In this document: positions 34,901-46,205 of the stretch, piece by piece | Layout: every line of letters starts with the position of its first letter | Numbering within the stretch: the stretch's first letter is position 1 | NCBI GenBank assembly: GCA_964020085.1 | Contig: OZ026599.1 | Location: forward strand, 37,427,437 to 37,491,436 | DNA length: 64,000 nt | Direction: 5' to 3' | From: Micromussa lordhowensis | Lineage: Eukaryota > Cnidaria > Anthozoa > Scleractinia > Lobophylliidae | Made by a program: the position numbers and the translations under genes | Notes under the pieces: model-generated | Told to the model about the DNA's origin: nothing | What the model saw: only the letters and a program-made list of their open reading frames with translations | The model's database searches: none

Positions 34901-37900
34901 CATTTTGATCAAATATGATAAACAAGGATATCTCAGTCAATTTGTATAATAAATGTTTGAATTTTTACAGTAAGATTCAACAAGAGGTGCTTCGCAATAT
35001 GAGCTGAACAATTTTTGTTACCATGGCAACATACTAGGTTCCAGACCTCCACAACATTAAAGGCTTTTCTGACCACTTTTAGGGTTCTATATTGATATTT
35101 GCCAATGGTGCTCATCTGCATAATCAAGCAAGAATATAAACACATTACGTTGAGTTCTCAGCCTTGTTTAATGTTTTCCAAGCGTAAAATCACTAGAATA
35201 TTGATATCAGACTAGAGGGGACTGGAAAAGAGTGGGTTGCCATGGGAATGGAAATTTCATAGCTGTAGATGTGCTGCATTTAAAACTATTAGCCAACCAA
35301 GTTTCAATGGTTTCTGCTGCAAATTCACCGAGATAGCGCTATTTATATACTTCATGTAATATTTGGTTGAGTGTATGACATCATCAGTAATCTCATTTGC
35401 ATGTTTTACTCATTTTTCAAACTTAAATACCTCATGAACCAATGCAGATATTTGTAAACGGTAAACAGCATTTTTAATCTTTCGTAGAATTCTATAACAT
35501 TTTAGAGCCTCACCTGGAATTCAACATCTCCACAGATGTTACACTGGCAAAAAGGTCCCTCAATACGCAGCATTGTTTCCCTTTGAGCATTCTGAATCTC
35601 AAACTTTGGAATACAAATTGACCACCTGGAAATGATACAAACAAAGTCATTGCAAGAGAATTTATATGGCTTACTTACAAATAATCTGTTACGCTGCTAT
35701 TACAGTGCGACTACTCCAACCAGGGCCACCTGACAAAAGGTTCCACAAATGAATTTTTTTATCAAATAAAATCGTGGCGGGTAACAATAGTTTTCCAACA
35801 AATTAACTTTGTAATCAAGCTGTACATCTCAAAGGCAACTGATTTGTGGTCATTTTGGATAATTTGTTAGAACACTATTGCTAACCTCCACAATTTTCAT
35901 TCATTAAATTTGTAGAAAATTTTGTCAGGTGGCCTTGGTTAGAGTAGTCGCACTGTAAATAGGCTTGGAATATTAATGACCAAAATATTTATTTAGGGGA
36001 TGGAAATAAAATTTTTGTGCCTAACAAAATGGTTTTATTAGCTTGTGTCACTATGCATTTCAAATGTTGTCCTTCAGTACAATACTGGATAATTTATTGT
36101 TCTTTTGAGTGACACCTTAAACTACAGTAAAAAAAGTCAATGTTCCAAGCTTTTACCGAACCACAGTATAATAACACGGTGGGTATATATTTATTAGTTG
36201 TAAAGTGGAATAATTTATATCCCAGATCTATAATGTCATGGATTGGCGAAAGCTTGGAACATTGACCCAACGTTTTTACAGTTAGTTTAATTAAGACCCA
36301 ACTTGAAAGAACAATAGGTTTCATCACTAACATCTTTCTCATATTTCAGGCAAGGATAAAAAAAAATATTTCAGGCAAGCACATCAAATATGAGAGGTAC
36401 AGTGATCTAACATGTTAGCATGCTCGAGTCATTAAGTGAACCGGGTTAAAATCCTGGCTGGGGCCATTGTGTTGTGTTCTTGGACAAGACACTTAACTCT
36501 CGCAGTACCTCTCTCTGCCTAGGTGTATTAATAGGTACCAGGGAATTTAATGCTAGGGGAGGGGGCATATTTCATTTCAAGTCTAGTTATAATGTGTACA
36601 GGACAGTTAAAACATAAAATGTTTTCTTACTCTTGAGCACAGTAGCCAATAACAGTCCCTGGAGGGGATTGTACTTCAATCTCTTGAAGACAGCATGGAA
36701 ATAAACAAGATGAGCAGCGCAGTGGGCGTGTCAGATGAATAACTTCACGCTGGAGATTGTCTAAGATTTTCATATCAAAAGGTCTTGCTGGACCACAGCA
36801 TTGCCGAGTACAACAATCAGTGTCTAAAACAAGAAAAGATTTGTGCAAATAGTCATGATCGGTAAAAAACAGCTGATTTCATGGGAGTTTTCTGGGCAAA
36901 TTTTGCTGGAAAGTGCTGGTTAAACTATATGTTCTAAGACTATTTACTTGGGCTTCGTAGCGTAATATCAATTCGTACTTTACAAGTAAGCTTATTGAAC
37001 TTAATTATAAAAACAAATTCAGTTCAGGGGTGAACTATTTACAGAGTGGAGGTAATATATATCCAATCAGAGTAAAGTTCATAACTGTTAATGTGAATAC
37101 GGTGGCAAAATTTCCGCCAAAACAAAGTGCATCGCAAAAAAATGCGGCATTTGCAACATTTCAGTTGTTGCCTCGTATGAAAATGGGGAATTACAATTGA
37201 AACTCCCATTTCTCATTATTATATTAGGCAAGAAACTACCACCTGAACTTCTAATCGGATAGTGATAATGAACAGGAAATATATTTTTGAGGTAGAGAGA
37301 CCACCACAACACCCGATTTGTCCACCAATGCGCTATTTTAAGCTGATGGAAGCAGTTAGTTTTGTTTACTGCAACAAAGAAATGGTACTGTGTTTCACAA
37401 GATAAACATGCTCAGCAAAAATAACTTGTGGAGATCAAATTTAATTCCGTGACACGGAGACAAGATGAACTTAAAATTTCATACAGGTAGAAATAATTGG
37501 CAAGTTAAACGGCTCTAAGTCAGACTGAAACGATGTATTCTGGAGAAACGAAGATATCTGTTTCTGTGCTTGATTTTAAAAAAGTTATTAAGATCACAAC
37601 TATGGCCATATTTGCCAGGAATAACCCCCTTTCTGTGGCTGTTTACTGGAAAAAGACATGCACTTGGACAATACTACAGACACAATATATTATGGAAGAC
37701 AATTCATTATATTGTATTTTAATTAACGTTAGTACACTGCAAGATAGGTACAAAATGGCTTCTGTATAACGTTTTCTTTATATCGTAGATGTTGACATAT
37801 TCCAGATTAAGTTGAATTTGTCAAATTTTCTGCAACTATTCGAGTAGCTGTACTTCTAAAAGCGCACTTTCAAAAATAAGAAAATCTGTATTTTGACGTA

Positions 37901-38265
37901 CCACTGCATCTCGAGAGCTGATGTCCATGAAAACACCGATAGCATTTGCATTTTTGCTTCATAACATTCAAGCAAAAGCGGAGGAATAATTGCACAACTG
38001 TCTTAACACACAAGACATCCTTTTCGAAAATAAAAATATACTACGTCACTGGCAACAAAATGTAGAATCCCGCATCCATTTGAATCAAGCCCTGGCTGAC
38101 ACAGAAATTAAAAAATTATTTGTCAAATGCTTTTGCCTCTTAGCTTTATTTAGTTCACACATAATACTTTGAATTTACTGTGCGGTCCCTCCCGAAGCAC
38201 TAACCCTATTTAAGACCAAAATCTGTGATTTTCTAGCCTATTTATGACCTGACCCTTAAATTAAT

Positions 38266-38300
<35 letters not shown>

Positions 38301-41300
38301 TGTCGGTGGGGAGTGTTATGAGATAATTTGGTTTTGTTAACTGAGTTGATAATGCGAATTGGCCACCGTAAAGAGATTCGAAAGCTGACGTTATCGAGCT
38401 TTAGCCTTTCGTCAGAGTGAATTAATACCCTTTTTTAGACCTGCCTTAGTTCCCTATTTCAGAATGATGTTAAAGTGCCACTATGATGAAATTTTCGATA
38501 TCCAGTTCTTTACATTTTCGAACACAATAGGTCTTTCCATCTTTTCTATCTTGCCAAATTTCAATCTATTGCGAATATTAGAACTTGCGGTTTTTGGACC
38601 TTTATTTCCGAGAATTTACGGCCGCCATTAATTTCCCTTGTTCCAAGTCTTGTTGAGAATTGGAGAAAATGACGTCATTTTCTCAAAAATACCACATGGG
38701 TTGAAATTATAATAACAACTAATGTCGAAAATTGCACGAATATATGAGCCAAACTTTTTGTTATTCTTTATATGAATTGCTGTGCCAATTGTTATTATAA
38801 TTTATATTTATTCAAATGGGTATCGAGAATTTGATCATAGTGGCACTTTAAATGTATTGTGAATGGCTTTAGTTGATGAAAAAGTAGACTTCAAAAAAGC
38901 ATACCTAATGAAGATGAGTGCAAAAATCATACCCAGTTTAAGACCAAAATGGCCAAAATCGATACTCTATTTCTGACCAAAATGTCTTAAAAAAACCATA
39001 CCCTTTGAGGCTGGACATACCTACATGTATATAGCCTATATAAGGAAGTGCCCCCTAGCTACATTTCCAGGTGTGTTGACTGTAATAACTGATCTATGTG
39101 TGGACAATAACATTAACTTTATTTTTAAAATACTGACAAAGGCCTGCAGCTAGCACAGCTATTCTAGGTGGGCTTCTTAAATTAGTCAGTCCTTTCTCTT
39201 TTACAATTGGGAGGAACGGTCAGACGGTGTCCTCATGGTTAGTGCAGTCGACTCTGAAGTGAGCGCTCCAAGTTTGAGCCCTGGCTGGGGACATTGTGTT
39301 GTGTTCTTAAGCAAGACACCTTACTCTCACGGTGCCTCTCTCCCCCCAGGTGTATAAATGGGTACCAGCGAATTTAATGCTGGGGGGTAACCCTGCAATG
39401 GACTAGCATCCAATCCAGGGGGGGGGGGGGGGGGAGTAGAAATACTCCTAGTCACTTCATGCTACTGAAAAAGGGATAAGCTCCTGCCTGATGGGCCAGT
39501 TGACTCAAATGCTGACTTTACCTTTACCTTTTACAATAGATTCAGCATTACTCCTCGCCTGGACGCAAAACCCCAGGCTCTGACAAATGAGCGGATCAGT
39601 GCAGCGCAAAGCGGTGCATTAGCACAAATCCCCCTCACCCCGAAACTTCTCATGCACAAGATATCAAAACCCCAGCCTTTCTCAGCCTTCTCCAGAAACG
39701 AAACACTATTTCCTTCTGAGAAATAGCTTCTTGTTGTCAGTGGTTTCGTAGTATGAACTCCCACATGGCTCGTTTGTTATCTCGTGAGAACGAGCATGAA
39801 CTTTGCTTATTGGGCGGGCTTTTAGGCAATATCATTCGTGGACCGATCCATTCCGAAAATGATCGACATTTTGTATGTGAGATCAATGTATAAGGCGTAA
39901 TCCTTCACAAAACACTCCGTAGAAGGATATAAGCCCGCCAAAGCTGTCAGGTTCGGTACGTACTCTAGGAACTCTTTTAACAACAATGCGCTCAAGAAAT
40001 GCGCCAATGGCAAAGCTACTACCCAGTTTTTCGCAACATTAATCTAAGAACGCCTGGTAGTTTCTGGATGTTGTTTACTCGTTGCAGCTGCAGTTGCGAA
40101 GTTTCACGATAAATTTGCAAGTTTACGGCAAGTAAACAGCTCCAACAGCCAAGATAAGTTTCAAATATGTTGTACCGACATGAATTTGGTACAATTTTAG
40201 TGAATTTCGCAGTATTTTGCGTGTTTTGTGAATTTCGCGGATTTACTTCAAATTCGCGCGACCGCGCGAAATACCAGAGACAGAGTGCGACAGGTGAACT
40301 GCCAGTGTACTTTGATAACACACTGGAGAGCTACTTGCAATGGATAATTAACATGATAACTGAGTGGTCCGTGTAAAACACAGACTGCGGACTGCAGACT
40401 GCAGTGAAGACCGGGGGTAAAATGCAGACTACAGATAATAGTTTTATCAACTGAGTTGATAATGTGAATACAGAATAGGCCACCGTAAACAGATTCATTC
40501 CAATTCACATTATCAACTCAGTTGATAAAACCATTATGTTGTAATACTCCCCACCGACGCAGCACCACAGTTTCCTTAGAAACTTACCCTCTTTATACAG
40601 ACTACAGACACTGGCTTTTAAATGTTATAGGGATGATGAATGGTCCCTCAAAAACTCTAGGTCTTGAAATGTCAGGAAGTAACAGACATTTGATCACTCT
40701 ATTTATGTAACTTTTCTACCTAAGTAAATCTTTTTTGGTCATGAAAATAAAAGCTCGACCCAATCATAAAGCGTGCATCTTATAAAATGTCTTCTTATCA
40801 TAAGCTTTGATGTCATCGACCATTCATCAGATCAAAGAAGGGATAACAAGTTAAAATGTTTCCGTTCTTATGTAAACCTAATGTTTAATATAAGTTTGTT
40901 ATTCTCCAATCGGTATTAAATTTCCACCAATTTACGCTTGTGATGTAAATGTTTATCAACAACTATACTATTATTTCTCTGATGCAAGGAAACACATTGT
41001 AGATGTATTTTATTATCAACGACAGACATGTAAGTTACTTGTAAAGAATGAGGAAAAAATGTTCCCAGCATAATCTGATGAAAGACGGCCAAAAAAAACA
41101 GGAACACTGTTACTGCGTGCGGAAAAACAACTTCATTCTCACGTACAATCTGTAGTCATTTCCATAAACTACGCGAGCTTCAACATAATTAACAAAAAAA
41201 GCTTAAATGCATTTGTCAAATTTATTAAAAAGTCCAAGGAATTCAAGAAAACATTTTAAAATTAATGTTTATAATGCTGCAAACAGGCAAGCATTGAATG

Positions 41301-42450
41301 TGTCAAAACGTGTGACAGCAGCTGTCGCTTCACAACGTAGCAACGTAGCAAAATCACACTTACCTTCGGCGGCAAAAAACATTTGTTGTCCCATACTGTT
41401 TAAAATCTTGTATTTATTGTTCGTCTCGAAGCCCGTGAAAGCTGTGAAAAATATCAAGAATCAAACGTAACATCTGGTACACTGTATCAATTTAGTGAGC
41501 TAAAAAGTAAGACATGTCTCTACAAATTGTTCAGAGTTAAGTTAGTCACACCTTCCAGTAGTTCGACTTGCTGTTTTATCAGAATTTGATCGATCTGGGT
41601 GAGATATTCCAAACCAGGTGGACAGTTTCCTGAAGCTTGAGGAGCTGGCATCCACTGACCTTGTTGTGCTGGGGCAGCGTATCCTAAAACCGGGAAGGAT
41701 ACTTGAAACGTACAACTCTGCATTAAGTTTATATTAAAGGTAAAAGGCTGTTAAAACGACGCACACTAAACGTCTTTGATCATTGAGATCATTATCAGAC
41801 TGATAAGCGTTGTTTAGCGCACATACATAGTTTTAACATCTTTTCACCTATGGAGGAAATGTTCCCAATCGCTATATTTGAAAACAACGTTTCAAATTTA
41901 AAACAAACATACAGTTTGAGCGACGCAATGTTAAATCTGAAGCACTAATAGGTGTTTCACCATTAAGCGAGAGTGTAAAATTATACAAGCTTACCATTTA
42001 AGCGGCGAAAATACTTTTCTAAGCAAAATACTAACAACAATTTTAAAAGAATTCGAAAGAAGCGGTATCTTCCGCAGTTGAAGAGCTATCAGCACGTTTC
42101 ATCATACAGAAGTTCCTTAACCGTGATCGCACAAAAAAGTAGGTTAACTAGTTTAACGGGATTTTCCTATTAATAAGGCGTGCCAAATACAATAAGCCTA
42201 ATGAAACCCGCGAAAAATATCGAAATTTACCAGGTTGTTGGTTGACAAGAGGGGCATAGCCTGGTTGTGTCGGAGCATATCCAGATTGTTGTGACGGTGG
42301 ATAACCAGCTTGTGGCGGTTGATAACCAGCTTGAGGCGGTGGATAACCTTGTTGAGGTGGTGGATAACCTTGTTGAGGCGGTGGATAACCTTGTTGAGGC
42401 GGTGGATAATTTTCTACAGGAGGAGGATAGCCGTACCCGGGCTGTGCCAT
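31974..42450 (-). CDS. Phospholipid scramblase (PLSCR family)
   Basis: Calcium-dependent membrane phospholipid scramblase; complete. Exons: 42231-42450, 41552-41683, 41364-41441, 36631-36823, 35514-35625, 34178-34280, 32267-32325 and 31974-32021. The sum is 945 nt, 314 residues, with all phases matching. The N-terminus is a proline-rich tail of YPPPQQG repeats (residues about 10-55). Next come the family signature [24 protein letters not shown], the cysteine clusters CCTRQCC and CSSCLFPCC (usual palmitoylation region), the calcium-site segment [14 protein letters not shown], and the C-terminal hydrophobic stretch [16 protein letters not shown] that ends just before a short polar tail. I chose the ATG at 42450 because [11 protein letters not shown] is the usual family start; an in-frame ATG at 42504 would add 18 residues. 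Introns carry several MITEs. It is divergent from RNF7. Which vertebrate PLSCR it corresponds to cannot be decided by eye. Confidence 0.94.
32565..32885. repeat. Dispersed repeat with AGAGATACC sub-repeats, copy 2
   Basis: Same family as 13981-14330, lying between the scramblase exons at 32267 and 34178. The ends carry GGGGGGAACTACC and GGGAGTGCCCCCTAG, a possible inverted repeat. Confidence 0.8.
34486..34718 (+). mobile_element. tRNA-like SINE, family 1, full length
   Basis: Head GCAGCCTGGCCGAGTGGTTA (A box) and GTTCAACTCC (B box), body TTGTAAATAGCCAACTGGT, tail TTGATTGGCCCTGAAAAG. A TTAA-flanked element appears to start at its end. Confidence 0.8.
34722..35513. mobile_element. Diverged inverted-repeat element abutting a scramblase exon
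   Basis: The left end, AGTGCCAGTATGA after TTAA, resembles the MITE at 38474. Arms of about 350 bases share, in opposite orientation, AAAAATGCTGTTTAC, GATGATGTCATACACTC and TTACCATGGCAAC. The right arm reaches the splice donor of exon 35514-35625. Confidence 0.6.
35703..35955. mobile_element. Tc1/mariner-like MITE with TA duplication
   Basis: TA|CAGTGCGACTACTCCAACC and the matching complement before TA on the right. Terminal inverted repeats of about 36 bases. It lies in a scramblase intron. Confidence 0.88.
36123..36285. mobile_element. MITE in a scramblase intron
   Basis: CAATGTTCCAAGCTTT and AAAGCTTGGAACATTG form inverted arms, bounded by CAGTAAAAA and TTTTTACAG. Confidence 0.75.
36409..36566 (+). 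mobile_element. SINE family 2, 5' part
   Basis: B box-like GGGTTAAAATCC, then the conserved block TTGTGTTCTTGGACAAGACA and AGGTGTATTAATAGGTACC, shared with 39218-39535. Confidence 0.7.
38266..38420 (-). mobile_element. Penelope-like fragment with hammerhead-like core
   Basis: Minus strand: CTGACGA (38409-38415), an AGGCT/AGCTC stem, GATAACGTCAGC, then CTTTACGGTGGCCAATTCGC and a tail ending TAAGTTTCTTTAGAAACT-like sequence. ACCCTT on both sides may be the target duplication. Confidence 0.5.
38474..38847. mobile_element. MITE flanked by TTAA
   Basis: TTAA|AGTGCCACTATGATGAAATT and the complement, GATCATAGTGGCACT|TTAA. The related repeat at 21060-21425 has a single TTAA at the same place, which supports a TTAA target duplication. 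Confidence 0.88.
39218..39535 (+). mobile_element. SINE family 2, full length
   Basis: A box-like TCATGGTTAGTGCAGTCG, B box-like AGTTTGAGCCC, conserved core TTGTGTTCTTAAGCAAGACA, then GTGTATAAATGGGTACC, a 17-base G tract, TAGAAATACTCC and TGATGGGCCAGTTG. It resembles the widely conserved SINE core domains of metazoans (from memory). Confidence 0.8.
40439..40600 (+). mobile_element. Penelope-like tail with inverted partner
   Basis: TTTTATCAACTGAGTTGATA at 40440 and its complement ending near 40532, followed by CACCGACGCAGCACCACAG and AGAAACTTACCCTC as in 38266-38335. Confidence 0.55.
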
Positions 42451-42782
42451 GTTGAAATGCAGGTTAACGACCGCAGCGACTGTAACCTCAATCCGAGTAA
42501 ACAATTGAAACTTACCCCGTGTCCCCAGGGAGTCAAGCGAGCACGCTTTAGTTATGGTCGGTAATCTTTTGGTCCGGAGTAATTCAAAATGTTGATGTCA
42601 ACAATAAGATATCACAAATCTATGTTGCAGATGAAAGAAAAATGCCAAAATGTAAAGTGAAAATGATTTTATCAAAGTTTTTTTCGGTTTCGTGACCAAC
42701 ACTGCTTGGTGTGGGGTCCCCTGAGAACAAAGTATACTTTTTCCGTTGTCAAGGCAGTGAGGTGGCTTATGGGATAGTCAAA
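42451..42782. promoter_or_regulatory. Bidirectional promoter between scramblase and RNF7
   Basis: Only about 330 bases separate the two start codons of divergent housekeeping genes, so the sequence must hold both promoters and both 5' UTRs. I see no clear TATA box. Part of it on the scramblase side could be coding if the upstream ATG at 42504 is used. Confidence 0.55.
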
Positions 42783-44904
42783 ATGGCTTCCGAAATTGAA
42801 GAACAGGATGTGACTATGGAGGAAAGCACACCTTCAAAAGAACAAGGAGTACAAAAGATGTTTACTCTGAAAAAATGGAATGCCGTAGCCATGTGGTCTT
42901 GGGACGTAGAATGTGATACATGTGCTATTTGCCGTGTGCAAGTCATGGGTCAGTTTTTGTTTTGTAAATTCGATCTAACTTGACAAGCTTGTTTATTGTT
43001 CCTCGTTTAAAATTTTTATCTTCATTAGAAGACTTATGTTGCTGATTAAGATTACACTTGCAGTAAAACCTATAAGAAATTCTTGCTTTTATCTAAAAGT
43101 GTAGGTGAACATGTGAAACTGAGTAGTATAAAGCTTGAGTTTTAGCTTAAATTGCAAAAATCACTCTCATATAAGCTTAAGCATGTTCAATTGGCTTGTT
43201 TTTGGACAGACCCACATATATTGGTAATTATGTACATGTAGGTGCAGATGATTTCCATCTATCAGTCAGTCAGTCAGTCAGTCAATCGGCCAGTCAGTCA
43301 GTCAGTCAATCATCAATCAATCAGTCTGTCAGTCAGTCGTTCAATCCATCCATCAGTCTATCCATTCATCCATCCATCAGTCAAGCAGTCTGTCAGTGAA
43401 TCAATTAATCAATCAGATAAATAGTCAGTCACTCAAAAGTCAGTCAATCAATCAATCATGACAAATCAATCCAAATTTATTTGTCAAGGGTAAAGGATTA
43501 CACCAAGTCATCATCTATCCTCTCCGTGCCTTGTGGCACATAGGGCCTTACCAAGTACTGTACTAGTTACATCTACTGACAATGCTTCCCTTTGTTATAG
43601 ATGCTTGCCTTCGATGCCAGTCTGACAACAAACAAGAGGAATGTGTTGGTAAATAAATGTTTTTAACATACTGTTTATCGTCAATTAAGCACTTACCATC
43701 AACCAAGCATGCCTCCTTTAATCTAAAAACCCCCATGGAATCATTGCAGAAATATCAGTGCATATCATATGAAGAGAATATAGACCGGCCATTTTACAGT
43801 TTTCTGCTCAGTGACCTGGCTTTTGAATGGCAGCGAGGCCGGAGGTGACCTTGCTTTTGATACAGACCTCTGCTTTTGTTGTGTAAATCAAGTTGTTCTA
43901 ATGCTAACTAGGTACATTTATATAACAAACGCAGCAAGGTCTGTATCAGAGCAAGGTCACCTCCAGCCTCACTGCCATTCAAAGGCCTAGTCACTGAGCA
44001 GACAACTATAAAATGGTCTATTGGCAGCATTACTCCAAGTTTTTTACCAAATTAAAAAAAAAAAAAAAGGAATGCTGTTATTGACATAAGCATGGTTTAG
44101 ACAAAGTGATGAACAACAGAAAACCTGAGGACCTGTTGATGGTAACTTATTAAGCGAAAGGCTCATTTGCACTTCACTGATATTCAGAGCAGCCCTCAAT
44201 CACAACTTTCATCTTACCAGACACCTGTCAGGCTACATACATGTACTATGTTACTGGTGTTCACATAAAAATATTAGGGGTGGTGAATGGTAAAATGCAA
44301 GACTTTGTGAGTAGGCAAGACTAGCGTTTGTCTTTACAAGACAGTTTGAATTCTTCCATTGGGAGTCCAAAACTTCAAAGTGTTTTAAATGCAAGCTTGA
44401 GGCCGTCAGGTTCTAAGACATTTAGATGCCATTTATGCAAAAAAAACAACAACAAAAACAAATCAGTACTTGAATTTTGAGACTTTCTTAGCCTTGAAAA
44501 ACATGGAGACTGTGAGACACACATACCGGTAACTGTTTAAAAGCAACACTGTGAGACCCATGAACTTCAAGAAAAATTCTGTGAGACCCATGGTTTTTAC
44601 TCTCTTTTGTGCAAGCCACACCTGGATTTCTTATGAGTTAGGGTTCAGAGTTAGGGTTAGGGTTTATCAGGTACAGTAGGTCCACAACCATGGGCAGCTC
44701 TCCTCAATAAATTAGCTAGAAGCATTGTTTAACGAGTGACAGTGAGTGAATGATGATTTTGAGAACTTTTTGTTTTAAATTTCAGTTGTGTGGGGAGAGT
44801 GTAATCACTCATTTCACAACTGCTGTATGTCGCTGTGGGTGGTGCAAAATAACAGATGTCCATTATGTCAGCAAGAGTGGGTTGTACAAAGAATTGGAAG
44901 ATGA
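42783..44904 (+). CDS. RNF7: RING-box protein 2 (RBX2/RNF7/SAG)
   Basis: Catalytic RING subunit of cullin-RING ubiquitin ligases, classically paired with CUL5, and also an E3 for NEDD8 transfer to the cullin. Exons 42783-42948, 43601-43648 and 44786-44904 give 333 nt, 110 residues (human about 113). The core is almost identical to vertebrate RNF7 as I recall it: MFTLKKWNAVAMWSWDVEC, then CDTCAICRVQVMDACLRCQ, WGECNHSFHNCCMSLW, NNRCPLCQQEWVVQRIGR. All RING-H2 cysteines and histidines are present. The VMD.CLRCQ..NKQE stretch points to RBX2 rather than RBX1. Intron 2 holds a fold-back element. It converges on DCUN1D1, another neddylation factor. Confidence 0.96.
43257..43460 (+). repeat. (CAGT)n-type tetranucleotide array
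   Basis: CAGT/CAAT/CATC units across about 200 bases in RNF7 intron 1. Confidence 0.92.
43780..44022. mobile_element. Fold-back element in RNF7 intron 2
   Basis: TAGACCGGCCATTTTA and TATAAAATGGTCTATT ends. Inner arms pair over TGCTCAGTGAC, AATGGCAG.GAGGC.GGAGG and GATACAGACCT. Confidence 0.82.
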
Positions 44905-45108
44905 TGTCCTGTGGATCCAGCCAGCAAACTGTGCTCAAAGAACTACCAGTTTTCTATTTATATGAATTCAAAACTGCTAGCTTAGATATTTCTTACTTTT
45001 ACTTAACAAGTTAAATGCTAAGTATTTCTGTTTTGAAAGAATTGAATATGAGATACTACTAACAATGTACTTGTAAAAAAACATTGTGTTAAGATATCAC
45101 AACAGATA

Positions 45109-45281
45109 CAGTGGAACCTCGATTAACGAACCTCTATATAACAAAGTCCTCGGTATAACGAACGATTTTCCTGACCCCAGTAAAAGTAAAATATATGGAA
45201 AAGAACCTTGATACAACAAAACCTCGTTATAGCGAACATATTTTGCTGGTCCCTTGGTCCTTCGTTATATCGAGGTTCCAC
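45109..45281. mobile_element. Pogo-like MITE in RNF7 3' region
   Basis: CAGTGGAACCTCGATTAACG and the complement, CGTTATATCGAGGTTCCAC. Left flank TA; the right flank is degraded. Confidence 0.8.
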
Positions 45282-45288
45282 AACAATG

Positions 45289-45310
45289 AATAAAGTGAAC
45301 AGTGAATAAA
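45289..45310 (+). terminator. Candidate polyadenylation signals of RNF7
   Basis: Two AATAAA hexamers (45289-45294 and 45305-45310) lie about 390 bases after the RNF7 stop, just beyond a pogo-like MITE. If used, that MITE is transcribed in the RNF7 3' UTR. Confidence 0.4.
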
Positions 45311-46019
45311 GATACACAACTGATGTATCAAGTGTTGGTGTACTTGGTTACTCTTAAGCCAACTAATAGGAGGGTCCATTATTGGGGGTCATACATTCTG
45401 CAAACCGCCATATTTTGTTCCTTCAAAACTGCAGACCACTTTCATTTTCTTGTAAAAACTGAAACCACCCTACTAGTAGGATCATTATCATCATAAGTGA
45501 TCTTTTTAACAGCAAATAATAAATTTGTTTGATGTGTTAGCTTAATAATCGTATTTCTCCTCACAAACATCACAAGATCTTAAGAAAGTAACAAATTGTT
45601 TAAAACCAAGAGACTAGATCATACCATCGTGTACCAACTCCATACAGTAACCCGCAAACAAAGAGTTTTGATATCTAATCGGCTGTTCACAAAGTAACAC
45701 AAAGATTGCTTGAGATGTTTAACAAAAACATGCAAAAACCTAAAATCGCAAGCAACATTTGATTTTTGCCACTGTGCAATTATTTGTTAACCGCAAACTG
45801 CCAGATAAATGTGTGTACCCGCAAACTGGCACTCAAAATTTGCTTACCCTGCCAAATGGTCAGAGTTTAACAGACCCTCTAAATGGCTTGCTCAAATGCT
45901 ATCAAATTTTAAGGGCAGCATTAATGTTTTGGTCTATCAATACACTTCACAATACAGCATGGTAAATTTATATTTGAGGAAAGTTTAAAATGTATAAAAT
46001 AAAAAAATTCTATATTTAG

Positions 46020-46205
46020 ACACATGCGGGTTCTCTATCCTGGTCGAATTGGACTTTGGAGATGTTGGTTTTTGTGGAGGGAGGAAAACCCTTGGAGGAC
46101 GGTGAGAACCAACAACAAACTCAAACCACATATGGCAACAGGCTGGAATTGAACCCAGGCCACATTGGTGGGAGGCAAGCATTCTCACCACTGCACCATC
46201 CCTTT
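46020..46205 (-). mobile_element. tRNA-like SINE, family 3
   Basis: Minus strand: ATGGTGCAGTGGTGAGAATG (A box) and GGGTTCAATTCC (B box), then GTTTGTTGTTGGTTCTCACC and ACCAACATCTCCAAAGTCC. Confidence 0.75.

Larger units (their letters stand above)
38170..39058 (-). repeat. AAATAGGGTATGG-family repeat, interrupted twice
   Basis: Reverse orientation relative to 21060-21425. It is split by a Penelope-like fragment (38266-38420) and a TTAA-flanked MITE (38474-38847). Confidence 0.75.

Noticed and set aside
37533..37769. 78-codon plus-strand frame in a scramblase intron
   Set aside because: No domain, random composition and no splice context.
42267..42564. Plus-strand frames opposite the scramblase start
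   Set aside because: Antisense readings of the YPPPQQG-coding repeat in scramblase exon 1.
43196..43424. Ser/Gln-rich frames
   Set aside because: Translations of the CAGT-type tetranucleotide array in RNF7 intron 1.
44636..44672. Telomere-like TTAGGG units
   Set aside because: Only about three scattered units, too few for an interstitial telomere array.
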